A stretch of 64,000 bases of DNA from the NCBI GenBank assembly GCA_041633555.1, contig JBFKFZ010000011.1:1-64000 (forward strand). Reading direction: 5' to 3'. This DNA is from JAHEAO01 sp041633555. GTDB lineage: Bacteria > Pseudomonadota > Alphaproteobacteria > Rhodobacterales > Rhodobacteraceae. The notes beneath the pieces are model-generated. The model was not told where the DNA came from, made no database searches, and was given only the letters and a program-made list of their open reading frames with translations. The position numbers and the translations under genes were made by a program. Below, piece after piece: positions 7,265 to 15,281 of this stretch. The stretch's first letter is position 1, and each line of letters begins with the position of its first letter.

Positions 7265-8350
7265 ATGCCCGAAGACGAATCGACCATTCATCCCCACCAG
7301 CGCATCCGCGCCCGCGCCGCCGGCGCCAACAGGTCGGGCCGGTTCGAGACCCTGCACAGGGTCGCTGCGCATGATGGCTGGGACATCGAAGAGGACGAGA
7401 CGCTTGTCAGGACCGAGGTCTCCATCGAGAGGCCGCGCAGCGTGATCACCCATAACACTTCGCCTGATATCGGTTTCGACCGCTCGATCAATCCCTACCG
7501 GGGCTGCGAGCATGGCTGCATCTACTGCTTCGCGCGCCCGACCCATGCCTTCCTTGGCTTGTCGCCGGGTCTTGATTTTGAGACCCGACTGATCGCCCGG
7601 CCAGACGCGGCGAAAGTCCTGCGCCGGGAACTGTCCGCCACACGCTATCAGCCGAGGCCCATCGCTATAGGCACCAATACCGATCCCTATCAGCCGATCG
7701 AGCTGCGCCATCGGGTCATGCGGCAGGTGCTCGAAGTGCTGGCCGAGTTCAACCACCCCCTCACCATCATCACCAAGGGCACCCTGATCGAGCGTGATCT
7801 GGATATCCTCGGGCCGATGGGGCGGGCGGGTCTGGCGCGCATCGGCATGTCCGTCACGACGCTCGACGCCGGTCTGGCGCGGCTCATGGAACCGCGCGCA
7901 CCCGCGCCTGCAAGGCGGCTCATGGCAATCCGCCGCCTGACCGATGCGGGCTGCCCCGTGCGGGTCATGGTGGCACCGGTTGTCCCGGCGCTCACCGATT
8001 CCGAACTCGAAGCGATCCTGTCGGCCGCGCGCGATCACGGTGCGGCGGCGGCGAGCTGGATCATGCTGCGCCTGCCGCTGGAGGTCGGGCCGCTCTTTCG
8101 CGACTGGCTAGAGGCGCATTTTCCGGAACGTGCCGGCCGGATCATGGCGCGTGTCCGCGAGATGCATGGTGGCGAGGACTATTCCGCCGAATGGGGCAAG
8201 CGCATGCGGGGCGAGGGCACCTACGCGGCGCTGATTGCGCGGCGTTTCGAGGTTGCGGTCAGGCGGCTTGGACTGGCAAAGGACTTGCCGCCTTTGCGCA
8301 CCGATCTCTTCGCGGTGCCGGGGCGCGGGCGGCAGTTGTCGCTGTTCTGA
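7265..8350 (+). CDS. PA0069-type radical SAM protein (SplB-like, COG1533)
   Basis: A 361-aa radical SAM enzyme of the group related to spore photoproduct lyase. The 4Fe-4S motif is CEHGCIYC (Cys81, Cys85, Cys88) in the context NPYRGCEHGCIYCFARP. Later motifs include IAIGTNTDPYQPIE and RIGMSVTTLD. The reaction and substrate are not known; a link to DNA damage repair is inferred from the SplB similarity and from the LexA box 13 bases upstream. I set the start at MPEDES (7265) because the LexA box and -10 sit just before it; the ORF continues 45 codons upstream, which would put the operator inside the gene. A transcript starting near 7265 would be leaderless. It abuts the convergent methyltransferase stop. 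Confidence 0.9.
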   Translation: MPEDESTIHPHQRIRARAAGANRSGRFETLHRVAAHDGWDIEEDETLVRTEVSIERPRSVITHNTSPDIGFDRSINPYRGCEHGCIYCFARPTHAFLGLSPGLDFETRLIARPDAAKVLRRELSATRYQPRPIAIGTNTDPYQPIELRHRVMRQVLEVLAEFNHPLTIITKGTLIERDLDILGPMGRAGLARIGMSVTTLDAGLARLMEPRAPAPARRLMAIRRLTDAGCPVRVMVAPVVPALTDSELEAILSAARDHGAAAASWIMLRLPLEVGPLFRDWLEAHFPERAGRIMARVREMHGGEDYSAEWGKRMRGEGTYAALIARRFEVAVRRLGLAKDLPPLRTDLFAVPGRGRQLSLF

Positions 8351-9370
8351 TCAGGCGCCGCGCCGGCGGCGTCCGCGCTGTGGCCGGTCGGGTGCTGTAT
8401 CGTCGCCAGTGCCGTCACTTTCCGACGAAAAGCCGCCAAGTGCCGCTGTGATCTGCTCCAGCGACGGCTGCGGGCCGGGGGGGCGGCTTTCCAGCGCATT
8501 GCGCATGTGGCGCAGATGTTCCGAGGTCGTACCACAGCAGCCGCCGATGATCTTCGCCCCGCATTCGCGGGCCAAGACCGCGTAATCCGCCATCAGGTCG
8601 GGGGTGCCATCGTAATGGATATGGCCATCGACATATTTCGGGATCCCGGCATTGCCCTTGGCAATGATCGGGCGCTCTGACCCCTGCGCAACGAAGCCGA
8701 GCACCGTCCGCAGAAGGTCCGAAGCGCCGACGCCGCAATTCGCGCCGTAAGCCAGCGGCGGATGCTTCAGTTTCTCGACCGATGCGGCCATATCGGCGGA
8801 GGTGATGCCCATCATCGTCCGGCCCGCCGTGTCAAAACTCATCGTGCCGCACCATGGCATGCCGGCAAGGGCTGCGGCCTCGCCTGCGGCCTTGTATTCT
8901 TCGGCGGCGGAAATGGTCTCGACCCAGAGCACGTCGGCGCCCCCGGCCTTGAGCCCCTCGGCCTGCTCGTGGAACATCTCGACTGCGCTCGCATAGGTCA
9001 GCGCGCCCATCGGCTCCATGATCTCTCCGGTCGGACCGACAGAGCCTGCGACTACCACCTTCCGTCCGGCCTTGTCGGCGACGTCGCGGGCGATTTCGGT
9101 GGCAATGCGGTTCAGCTCTTGCACCCGGTCTTGCGCATTGTGCAGCTTGAGCCGAGAGGCATTGCCACCAAACGTGTTTGTCAAAAAGATGTCGCTGCCC
9201 GCATCGACCGAGCCCTGATAGAGCGCGGCGACGCGGTCCGGGTGCTCGACATTCCACATTTCCGGCGCGTCGCCGGAGGACAGTCCCATGTTGAACAGCG
9301 TGGTTCCGGTCGCACCATCGGCCAAGAGCCAGTCGCGCGTGGCGAGAAGGTCGGACAGAAGATCGGGCAT
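8351..9370 (-). CDS. Homocysteine S-methyltransferase domain protein (BmtB-like, split MetH)
   Basis: A 339-aa protein with the Hcy-binding TIM-barrel domain found at the N-terminus of MetH and in betaine-homocysteine methyltransferase. It begins LLADGATGTTLFNMGL, has NTFGGNASRLKL, and the zinc ligands Cys212 (GANCGVG) and Cys278-Cys279 (GGCCGT). A disordered Arg/Gly tail ends the protein (QRGRRRRGA). In Rhodobacteraceae such proteins take methyl groups from a separate corrinoid protein to make methionine. The nearby corrinoid and DUF1638 genes support this over a betaine-dependent enzyme, though databases often name it bmt. The ATG at 9370 follows a leader of unknown function. Confidence 0.88.
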   Translation of the reverse strand: MPDLLSDLLATRDWLLADGATGTTLFNMGLSSGDAPEMWNVEHPDRVAALYQGSVDAGSDIFLTNTFGGNASRLKLHNAQDRVQELNRIATEIARDVADKAGRKVVVAGSVGPTGEIMEPMGALTYASAVEMFHEQAEGLKAGGADVLWVETISAAEEYKAAGEAAALAGMPWCGTMSFDTAGRTMMGITSADMAASVEKLKHPPLAYGANCGVGASDLLRTVLGFVAQGSERPIIAKGNAGIPKYVDGHIHYDGTPDLMADYAVLARECGAKIIGGCCGTTSEHLRHMRNALESRPPGPQPSLEQITAALGGFSSESDGTGDDTAPDRPQRGRRRRGA

Positions 9371-9662
9371 AAGTCAGGCTTTCGCTTGATCCGGCAAGGG
9401 CATCCAAACGATGTCCCGCGTCTTGTCGGCTGATGCCACGGAATGCCCGCGGACGCAAACGCATATGCGTCATAACGTATTGAGCGGGAACAGGTCAGCG
9501 CCGCTTCGGAACGGTGACGCAGCCGGCGACCTCGGCCAGTCCGACGGTCAGCGAGAATGCCGTCGGCGCGACGACGTAGAGCGCTATTCACTCGTGTGCG
9601 AGACCACTCTTGAAACGGCACTGGCCTGGGCCGGTTACTCGCTCATGCGGTGGAACGTTCAT
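9371..9662. other. Gene-poor stretch with possible decayed DNA
   Basis: No gene is supported between the methyltransferase start and the transposase remnant. On the minus strand a short frame reads ALYVVAPTAFSLTVGLAEV before a stop and may be a scrap of a lost gene. The first 60 bases form the leader of the methyltransferase gene and contain a weak CGTTTG/CAAGCG stem, but no known methionine-related riboswitch could be recognised. Confidence 0.35.
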
Positions 9663-9797
9663 TCAATACCCCCGGGCCCGGCATCTATGGTGCGTGCCAA
9701 ATCGGACGTTGGAAAAATGCACAAGGCACGCATCGTCGTCAGAGTGCTGCCACAGGAAGTCGCTGACGCTGAAAGCGGGTGGCGCTGATTTGCTCAT
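9663..9797 (-). pseudogene. Remnant of an IS1595-family transposase (N-terminus)
   Basis: A 44-codon minus-strand frame starts MSKSAPPAFSVSDF with GGAGTGGAA as ribosome site and continues HSDDDACLVHFSNVRFG followed by HHRCRAR before a TGA. The pattern DDxACL, then RFG, then Cys is what I know from the N-terminal zinc-ribbon of IS1595-type transposases, where a CPxC follows. Here the second Cys and everything downstream are missing. No terminal inverted repeats were found. It is either a decayed IS fragment or a chance resemblance; the fit of start, spacing and motif makes the former more likely. Confidence 0.5.
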
Positions 9798-9872
9798 TTC
9801 CACTCCATCGCAAGGGGTCAGGGCTTACTTGCCTCAAGGGCATGCACCCGTTCTCTCGACAGACAAGGCCGT

Positions 9873-9910
9873 AAACAAGAAAAGACGCGCCTTCCATCGG
9901 AAGACGCGCC
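9873..9910 (-). terminator. Rho-independent terminator after the F1-ATPase zeta gene
   Basis: On the minus strand GGCGCGTCTTCC, a 3-base loop GAT, and GGAAGGCGCGTC pair over 12 bp with two G-U wobbles, followed by TTTTCTTGTTT. The two arms look like direct repeats on the plus strand only because the core is self-complementary. It lies about 30 bases after the zeta stop. Confidence 0.85.
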
Positions 9911-9939
9911 TTCATCGGTCCCAAAGTCGGAGGCTGGCA

Positions 9940-10254
9940 TCAGATCTCGCCCATCAATTGGGTCTTGGCCTTGATCATCAGTTCCGCCATCTGCCTGCGG
10001 ATCGTGGCCTCATCGACACGGGATCCCAGATCGCCGGATACCTTGCGGAACACATCCTCGTCACCGGCCTCCTGGAAATCCGACTTGACCACCTCGGTCG
10101 CATAGGCGGTCGCCTCGTCACCGGTCTTTCCCAGAAGGTCTGCCGCCCAGAGCCCCAACAGGCGATTGCGTCGCGCCTCGGCCCTGAACTTCATTTCCTC
10201 GTCATGGGCGAACTTGTTCTCAAACGCGTTTTCGCGATCGTCGAAAGTGGTCAT
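9940..10254 (-). CDS. F1-ATPase inhibitor zeta subunit (DUF1476 family)
   Basis: A 104-aa helical protein with the standard family start MTTFDDRENAFENKFAHDEE and the conserved RNRLLGLWAADLLG. In Paracoccus the family member (Pd-zeta) inserts its N-terminus into F1 and blocks ATP hydrolysis, working as a one-way brake like mitochondrial IF1. The start at 10254 is chosen by homology and the AAAGGACCGAG ribosome site; the frame is open for 21 codons upstream. It is monocistronic, with its own terminator, and divergent from purC. The rest of the ATP synthase is not in the window. Confidence 0.93.
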   Translation of the reverse strand: MTTFDDRENAFENKFAHDEEMKFRAEARRNRLLGLWAADLLGKTGDEATAYATEVVKSDFQEAGDEDVFRKVSGDLGSRVDEATIRRQMAELMIKAKTQLMGEI

Positions 10255-10414
10255 CTCGGTCCTTTCGGGCTGAACTTCTGTTGCCATAGATATGCCCCGT
10301 GAGGCCCTCCCGTGCAAGGGGCAGCCGTGTTCTTGCGGCAGGTCACATCATCGCTTATACGGGCGGCCGACGGCGGACTGCGACGGGCAGGCGCCAAGGT
10401 TGATCGGAGATCTC

Positions 10415-11176
10415 ATGGCACGGCGGAAAAAGGTCTACGAGGGCAAAGCCAAGATCATGTATGAAGGTCCCGAGCCCGGGACCCTCGTGCAGTATTTCAA
10501 GGACGACGCCACCGCCTTCAACGCCGAGAAACGCGCCACGATCGAGGGCAAGGGCGTGCTGAACAACCGGCTCAGCGAGTTCTTCATGACCGGCCTGAAC
10601 GCAATCGGCGTGCCGACGCATTTCATCAAGCGGCTGAACATGCGCGAGCAGTTGATCCGCCAGGTCGAGATCATTCCGCTGGAGGTCATCGTGCGCAATT
10701 TCGCCGCCGGTTCGATGGCGAAACGGCTTGGCATGGAAGAGGGCACCGGGCTGCCGCGCCCGATCATCGAATTTTCCTACAAGGATGATGCTTTGGGCGA
10801 TCCGCTGGTGCCCGAGGAATATATCATCGCCTTCGGCTGGGCCAGCCAGCAGGACCTCGACGATATTGTTGCGCTGGCCCTGCGGGTTAATGACTTCATG
10901 TCCGGTGTCATGTTCGGCGTCGGCATCAAGCTTGTCGATTTCAAGATCGAGATCGGCCGGATCTGGGACGGCGAATTCATGCGGCTCGTGGTGGCGGACG
11001 AGATCAGCCCCGACAGCTGCCGGCTCTGGGATATCGAAACCGGGCAAAAGCTCGACAAGGACGTGTTCCGGCGCGACCTCGGCAACCTGACGGATGCCTA
11101 TACCGAGGTCGCCCGGCGGCTTGGCGTGATGCCGTCGAACGTGACCCACACGACAAAACCGACTCTGATCAACTGA
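10415..11176 (+). CDS. purC: Phosphoribosylaminoimidazole-succinocarboxamide (SAICAR) synthase
   Basis: PurC joins aspartate to CAIR using ATP. The 253-aa product starts ARRKKVYEGKAKIMYEG, the usual N-terminal ATP-binding loop, and shows FKDDATAFNAEKRA, VRNFAAGSMAKR, KLVDFKIEIGR and ADEISPDSCRLWD, all family landmarks. The length is normal. The ATG at 10415 has CGGAGA upstream and begins exactly at the family start, so the 41 extra upstream codons are not used. It heads a purC-purS-purQ run; purL, the partner of purS and purQ, is not within the window. Confidence 0.97.
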   Translation: MARRKKVYEGKAKIMYEGPEPGTLVQYFKDDATAFNAEKRATIEGKGVLNNRLSEFFMTGLNAIGVPTHFIKRLNMREQLIRQVEIIPLEVIVRNFAAGSMAKRLGMEEGTGLPRPIIEFSYKDDALGDPLVPEEYIIAFGWASQQDLDDIVALALRVNDFMSGVMFGVGIKLVDFKIEIGRIWDGEFMRLVVADEISPDSCRLWDIETGQKLDKDVFRRDLGNLTDAYTEVARRLGVMPSNVTHTTKPTLIN

Positions 11177-11226
11177 CGGCCGAGCGCCGGCCGGGCGCAG
11201 GATCGGGAAATTCGAGGAAGAACGAG

Positions 11227-11466
11227 ATGAAGGCACATGTCCATGTCATGCTGAAACAGGGCGTCCTTGACCCGCAGGGCGAGGCGGTGCGCCATGCGCT
11301 CGGATCGCTGGGATTTGAGGGCGTGAATGGCGTGCGGCAGGGCAAGGTGATCGAACTTGATCTGGATGAGACCGACAAGGAACGGGCCGAGGCGAAAGTC
11401 AGGCAGATGTGCGAAAAGCTGCTGGCCAACACGGTGATCGAGAGCTACCGGGTGGAAATCCACTGA
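11227..11466 (+). CDS. purS: Phosphoribosylformylglycinamidine synthase subunit PurS
   Basis: PurS is the small structural subunit that bridges PurL and PurQ in the three-part FGAM synthetase of alphaproteobacteria and Gram-positives. The 79-aa product has the expected ferredoxin-like layout: KAHVHVMLKQGVLDPQGEAV, then GVNGVRQGKVIEL, and a final helix plus strand ending ESYRVEIH. It lies 50 bases after purC. Its TGA overlaps the purQ ATG by one base (TGATG at 11464-11468), which couples their translation and fits the need for matched subunit amounts. Confidence 0.96.
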   Translation: MKAHVHVMLKQGVLDPQGEAVRHALGSLGFEGVNGVRQGKVIELDLDETDKERAEAKVRQMCEKLLANTVIESYRVEIH

Positions 11467-12134
11467 TGCGTGCCGGGGTCATCGTGTTTCCCGGATCGAA
11501 CTGCGACCGCGATCTGGCGGTGGCATTCAGCCGGGCAGGTGCGAAGGTCAGCATGATCTGGCACAAGGATACGAGCCTGCCAGACGGGCTGGACATCATC
11601 GGCATTCCGGGCGGATTTTCGTTCGGTGATTACCTGCGTTGCGGCGCCATTGCCGCGCGCTCGCCGATATGCCGCGCGGTCGTGGATCACGCACGTTGCG
11701 GGGGGTACGTGCTTGGCATATGTAATGGCTTTCAGGTTCTGACGGAGACCGGCCTGCTGCCCGGCGCGCTGATGCGGAATTCGGGCATTAAGTTCATCTG
11801 CAGGAACGTCGGCCTGAGCGTCGCCACTGCCGACAGCGCCTTTACCTCGGGCTACCAGGCCGGCCAGATGGTTCATTACCCCGTGGCACATCACGATGGC
11901 AATTACAGCGCCGACGACGATCTGGTCGCACGGCTGAACGGCGAGGATCGCGTTGCGTTCCGCTATGCCGACAATCCGAACGGTTCGACCGACGACATTG
12001 CCGGGCTCCTTAGCCAGAACCGCCGGGTACTCGGGCTGATGCCGCATCCCGAGCGGGCGGTCGACGCAGCCCATGGCGGCACCGATGGTACGGCCCTGTT
12101 CAACGCGGTCGCCAGCGTCATGCAGCCAGTCTGA
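11466..12134 (+). CDS. purQ: Phosphoribosylformylglycinamidine synthase subunit PurQ (glutaminase)
   Basis: PurQ is the class I glutamine amidotransferase subunit that feeds ammonia to PurL. The 222-aa product begins RAGVIVFPGSNCDRD, has the nucleophile Cys86 in YVLGICNGFQ, and ends with the His-Glu pair in GLMPHPERAV. The start ATG overlaps the purS stop; an earlier in-frame start inside purS is not needed. Together with purS it needs PurL, which must be encoded elsewhere. The next gene, a sensor kinase, starts 46 bases downstream in the same direction, so some read-through is possible. Confidence 0.97.
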   Translation: MRAGVIVFPGSNCDRDLAVAFSRAGAKVSMIWHKDTSLPDGLDIIGIPGGFSFGDYLRCGAIAARSPICRAVVDHARCGGYVLGICNGFQVLTETGLLPGALMRNSGIKFICRNVGLSVATADSAFTSGYQAGQMVHYPVAHHDGNYSADDDLVARLNGEDRVAFRYADNPNGSTDDIAGLLSQNRRVLGLMPHPERAVDAAHGGTDGTALFNAVASVMQPV

Positions 12135-12180
12135 ACCAGGCCGCTTGAGTAGGTCTTTCAGCAAGCGTAGTCTAGCTGAC

Positions 12181-13941
12181 ATGGCCAGCGAAACCGATAC
12201 GCCAGCAACCAATCTGAGAACGGCGATGTCCTGGCGCGGACGCGCGGCCGTTCTTTCGATCATGATCGTTGGCATGGTGGTCGTCTGGTTCACCAATCAG
12301 TGGCTGGCCGAACGCTTCACCGAAACCACGCGAAATCGCGCCGAGGTGCGCCAGGTACTCTATTCGGGGAACCTGTTATCAGAGTTGCAGCGGAACTCGG
12401 TCGTGCCGCTGCTGCTGTCACGCGATCCTGAATTGATCAATGCGTTGACCTTCGACGACTTCACCCAGTCTTCACAGCGCCTGATTTCGTATGTTCAGGA
12501 GATCGGTGCTGCGGCGCTTTTGCTCTTGGACGATACCGGAAGGGTCGTTGGCGCGACGGATCGCAACAGGATCGGAGCAAATCATCGCTCGGATCCTTTT
12601 TTTGTGGAGGCGCAGCGCTCATCTGACACGGTTTTCTCGATCGCACGGACCGAGAGCGGCGGGTACAATTTTCACTACAGCCGCAAGATCCTTGGCAATG
12701 GCCTGTTGATCGGTGTGATCGTGGTCGAGGTCGACCTGCGCAAGTTCGAACAGAGCTGGGCGGGGATCTCGGACGCCGTCTTCGTTACCGACAGCGAAGG
12801 CATCATTATCCTCTCGACGGAGCCGCGTTGGCGCGGCCTTCTGGAAACCGAAGCCCTGTCGGTTCAATCGGCACCTTCCGCCATCGAGCGCGCGATTCGC
12901 GCCACGACCGACTGGACCGCCTTGCCGCCGGACGCCTACCTGCAGGGCGAGGCGGTGATGCGGATCGAAAGCCGAATTCCGTTTCGGGGCTGGCGGATGA
13001 CATCCTTCACCACCTACACTTCGATCCGGGAGCGGGTGAACGGCGTGCTGGCGCTTGAGATAATGGGTTTCGCACTGCTCCTGGCCGGGGCCTTCTACCT
13101 GGCGGGCCGTCGGGCGCGGGCCCGGTCGATGTTCTTCCAGCAGGAGTCGGCAGAACTCCGCCAGCTGAACGATGCCTTGCAGCGGGAAATCGCCGAGCGT
13201 GAACGGGCCGAGAAGAACCTCGAAGTTGCGGAACAGACCCTCGCACAGTCCTCGAAACTCGCGGCCCTGGGTGAAATGTCGGCGGCCGTCAGCCACGAAT
13301 TGAACCAGCCGCTAGCGGCGATGAAGACCTACCTTGCCGGGGCCAAACTGCTGCTGCACCGCAAGCGTCCGGACGAGGCCCTCTCCTCGTTCCAGCGAAT
13401 CGACGATCTGATCGAGCGGATGGGTGCCATCACCCGGCAGCTGAAAAGCTATGCCCGCAAGGGCGGTGACGCTGTGGAACCAATTGATATCAGGGAAAGC
13501 CTGTCCTCGGCCTTGTCGATGATGGAGCCGCAATTGAAGAGCCGCAACATCAAGATCAGCCGTTCCGTACCCCGCAGGCCGGTCCATGTCCGGGCCGACA
13601 AGGTGCGTCTGGAACAGGTCATCATCAACCTCTTGCGCAACGCCCTGGACGCCACCAAGTCGGTGCCAGAGCCGTCGATCGAAATCCTGCTGTCGGCCGG
13701 CAGTTCGGCGATCATTACGGTCCGTGACAACGGGCCGGGCATAGAGGATTTGGACAATCTCTTCGAACCGTTCTACACAACTAAGGCACCGGGGGATGGA
13801 GTCGGGTTAGGGCTTGCCATTTCCTCGGGGATTGTGAACGACCTTGGCGGTCGATTGACCGCAAGAAACGGTCAGCCGGGGGGCGCGGTATTTGAAGTGC
13901 GCCTGCCCATATTGGACCGTGAGATGGAAGCAGCCGAGTAG
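12181..13941 (+). CDS. dctB: C4-dicarboxylate-type sensor histidine kinase (DctB-like)
   Basis: A 586-aa inner-membrane kinase. A first membrane helix (about residues 20-40, VLSIMIVGMVVVWF), a long periplasmic double-PAS (dCache-type) sensor region (about 45-290), a second helix (ALLLAGAFYLAGRR), a coiled coil with EREAxxxL-like repeats, and the kinase core follow. The phospho-acceptor is His372 in SHELNQPLAAMK, the DctB/FixL-type H box. N (NLLRNALDA), G1 (DNGPGIED) and G2 (GDGVGLGLAIS) boxes are intact. DctB proteins sense succinate, fumarate and malate and control TRAP or DctA uptake, but no dct transporter gene is in the window, so the ligand is inferred. dctD follows after 8 bases. Confidence 0.88.
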   Translation: MASETDTPATNLRTAMSWRGRAAVLSIMIVGMVVVWFTNQWLAERFTETTRNRAEVRQVLYSGNLLSELQRNSVVPLLLSRDPELINALTFDDFTQSSQRLISYVQEIGAAALLLLDDTGRVVGATDRNRIGANHRSDPFFVEAQRSSDTVFSIARTESGGYNFHYSRKILGNGLLIGVIVVEVDLRKFEQSWAGISDAVFVTDSEGIIILSTEPRWRGLLETEALSVQSAPSAIERAIRATTDWTALPPDAYLQGEAVMRIESRIPFRGWRMTSFTTYTSIRERVNGVLALEIMGFALLLAGAFYLAGRRARARSMFFQQESAELRQLNDALQREIAERERAEKNLEVAEQTLAQSSKLAALGEMSAAVSHELNQPLAAMKTYLAGAKLLLHRKRPDEALSSFQRIDDLIERMGAITRQLKSYARKGGDAVEPIDIRESLSSALSMMEPQLKSRNIKISRSVPRRPVHVRADKVRLEQVIINLLRNALDATKSVPEPSIEILLSAGSSAIITVRDNGPGIEDLDNLFEPFYTTKAPGDGVGLGLAISSGIVNDLGGRLTARNGQPGGAVFEVRLPILDREMEAAE

Positions 13942-13949
13942 GACAACGG

Positions 13950-15281
13950 ATGGCCAGTGCTATGAAGATTGCAATCGTCGATGACGAAAAGGACATGCGC
14001 CAGTCGATCAGCCAGTGGCTGGCGCTTTCGGGATTCGAGACCGAGACCTTCGCCAGCGCCGAAGATGCGCTGAAGAGTGTTGGAACCGATTATCCGGGCG
14101 TTGTCGTATCTGATATCAAGATGCCGGGCATGGACGGGATGCAGTTCCTGAAGAAACTGATGAGCGTCGACAGCGCGCTGCCGGTCATCATGATCACCGG
14201 CCATGGCGATGTGCCGATGGCCGTCGAGGCGATGCGCATCGGGGCGTTCAACTTCCTCGAAAAGCCGTTCAACCCCGACAAGATGACCGAGCTGGCCAAA
14301 AAAGCCACGCTTAACCGGCGCCTGACCCTCGACAGCCGCGCACTGCGTCGCGAATTGTCGGATGGATCGACCTTGATGAAGAAGCTGATCGGCACCTCGC
14401 CGGTAATGGAGCGGCTACGCGAGGATATCCTCGATCTCGGCCAGGCCGACGGCCATGTGCTGATCGACGGCGAGACCGGCACCGGCAAGACGCTCGTTGC
14501 CCACGCGCTGCACGCCGTGGGCGCAAAGGCGGGGAAGAAGTTCGTGCTGGTCTCCTGTGCGGCATTCGACGAAGAGTCGCTTTCCAAGAAGATCTTCGGC
14601 CCGGTCGAAGAGGGCGCCGGGCTGCCACTGGTCGAAGAGGCCCGCGGCGGCACCTTGGTCCTCGAGGATGTCGAGGCGCTGAGTCAGCCCCTGCAGGCAA
14701 GGCTGCTGATGTGGATCAACGAGCAAGGCACACCGGCCGAAACCCGGCTTGTCGCGATCTCCAACCTGCAGGAGCAGGGCAAGACCAGTGAGGACGTGCT
14801 GCGGCCCGACCTCTTCTACCGCCTCGCCGCCATGAAGATCACCATCCCGCCGCTACGCCAGCGTGGCGAGGATATCCTTGTCCTCTTCACCCGGTTTTCC
14901 GAGCAGTTCGCCGAGGAGTACGGGTGTGACGCGCCGGTTGTCTCTGCCCAGGAGGCAGCGCAACTGCTGCAGGCACCGTGGCCGGGCAATATCCGCCAAC
15001 TGATCAACATCGCCGAGCGCGCGGTCCTGCAGAACCGCCGCGGCTCAGGTTCCATCGCCTCGCTCCTGATGGCCGAGGACGAAGATGCCGAGGCCAACAT
15101 GACCACTGAGGGCAAACCGCTCAAGGAATACGTCGAGGCATTCGAGCGTATGCTGATCGATAATACGATGCGGCGCCACAAGGGGTCGATCGCCGCGGTC
15201 ATGGATGAATTGTGCCTGCCGCGACGGACGCTGAACGAGAAGATGGCGAAATACGGGCTTCAGAGGTCGGATTACCTCTGA
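13950..15281 (+). CDS. dctD: DctD-like response regulator lacking the sigma-54 contact loop
   Basis: A 443-aa NtrC-family regulator: receiver domain (about 5-120, phospho-acceptor Asp55 in VVSDIKMPG), AAA+ domain with Walker A GETGTGKT (174-181), and a C-terminal Fis-type helix-turn-helix (RRHKGSIAAVMDELCLPRRTL). The GAFTGA loop that touches sigma-54 is absent: where it should be (about 217-226) the sequence reads GPVEEGAGLP. The Walker B region reads GGTLVLEDVE rather than the usual GGTLFLDE. It is therefore unlikely to open sigma-54 promoters and may work with the housekeeping sigma factor, as shown for Rhodobacter capsulatus NtrC. It pairs with the kinase upstream. Confidence 0.88.
   Translation: MASAMKIAIVDDEKDMRQSISQWLALSGFETETFASAEDALKSVGTDYPGVVVSDIKMPGMDGMQFLKKLMSVDSALPVIMITGHGDVPMAVEAMRIGAFNFLEKPFNPDKMTELAKKATLNRRLTLDSRALRRELSDGSTLMKKLIGTSPVMERLREDILDLGQADGHVLIDGETGTGKTLVAHALHAVGAKAGKKFVLVSCAAFDEESLSKKIFGPVEEGAGLPLVEEARGGTLVLEDVEALSQPLQARLLMWINEQGTPAETRLVAISNLQEQGKTSEDVLRPDLFYRLAAMKITIPPLRQRGEDILVLFTRFSEQFAEEYGCDAPVVSAQEAAQLLQAPWPGNIRQLINIAERAVLQNRRGSGSIASLLMAEDEDAEANMTTEGKPLKEYVEAFERMLIDNTMRRHKGSIAAVMDELCLPRRTLNEKMAKYGLQRSDYL

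Noticed and set aside
9371..9480. Possible SAM or SAH riboswitch before the homocysteine methyltransferase gene
   Set aside because: Only one weak six-pair stem was seen and no known consensus of a methionine-related riboswitch could be matched by eye. A covariance model scan would settle it.
9884..9910. Direct repeat AAGACGCGCCTTC twice on the plus strand, as a possible attachment or insertion scar
   Set aside because: The two copies pair as a 12-bp stem with a 3-base loop and a U-rich tail right after the F1-ATPase zeta gene, so it is a terminator.
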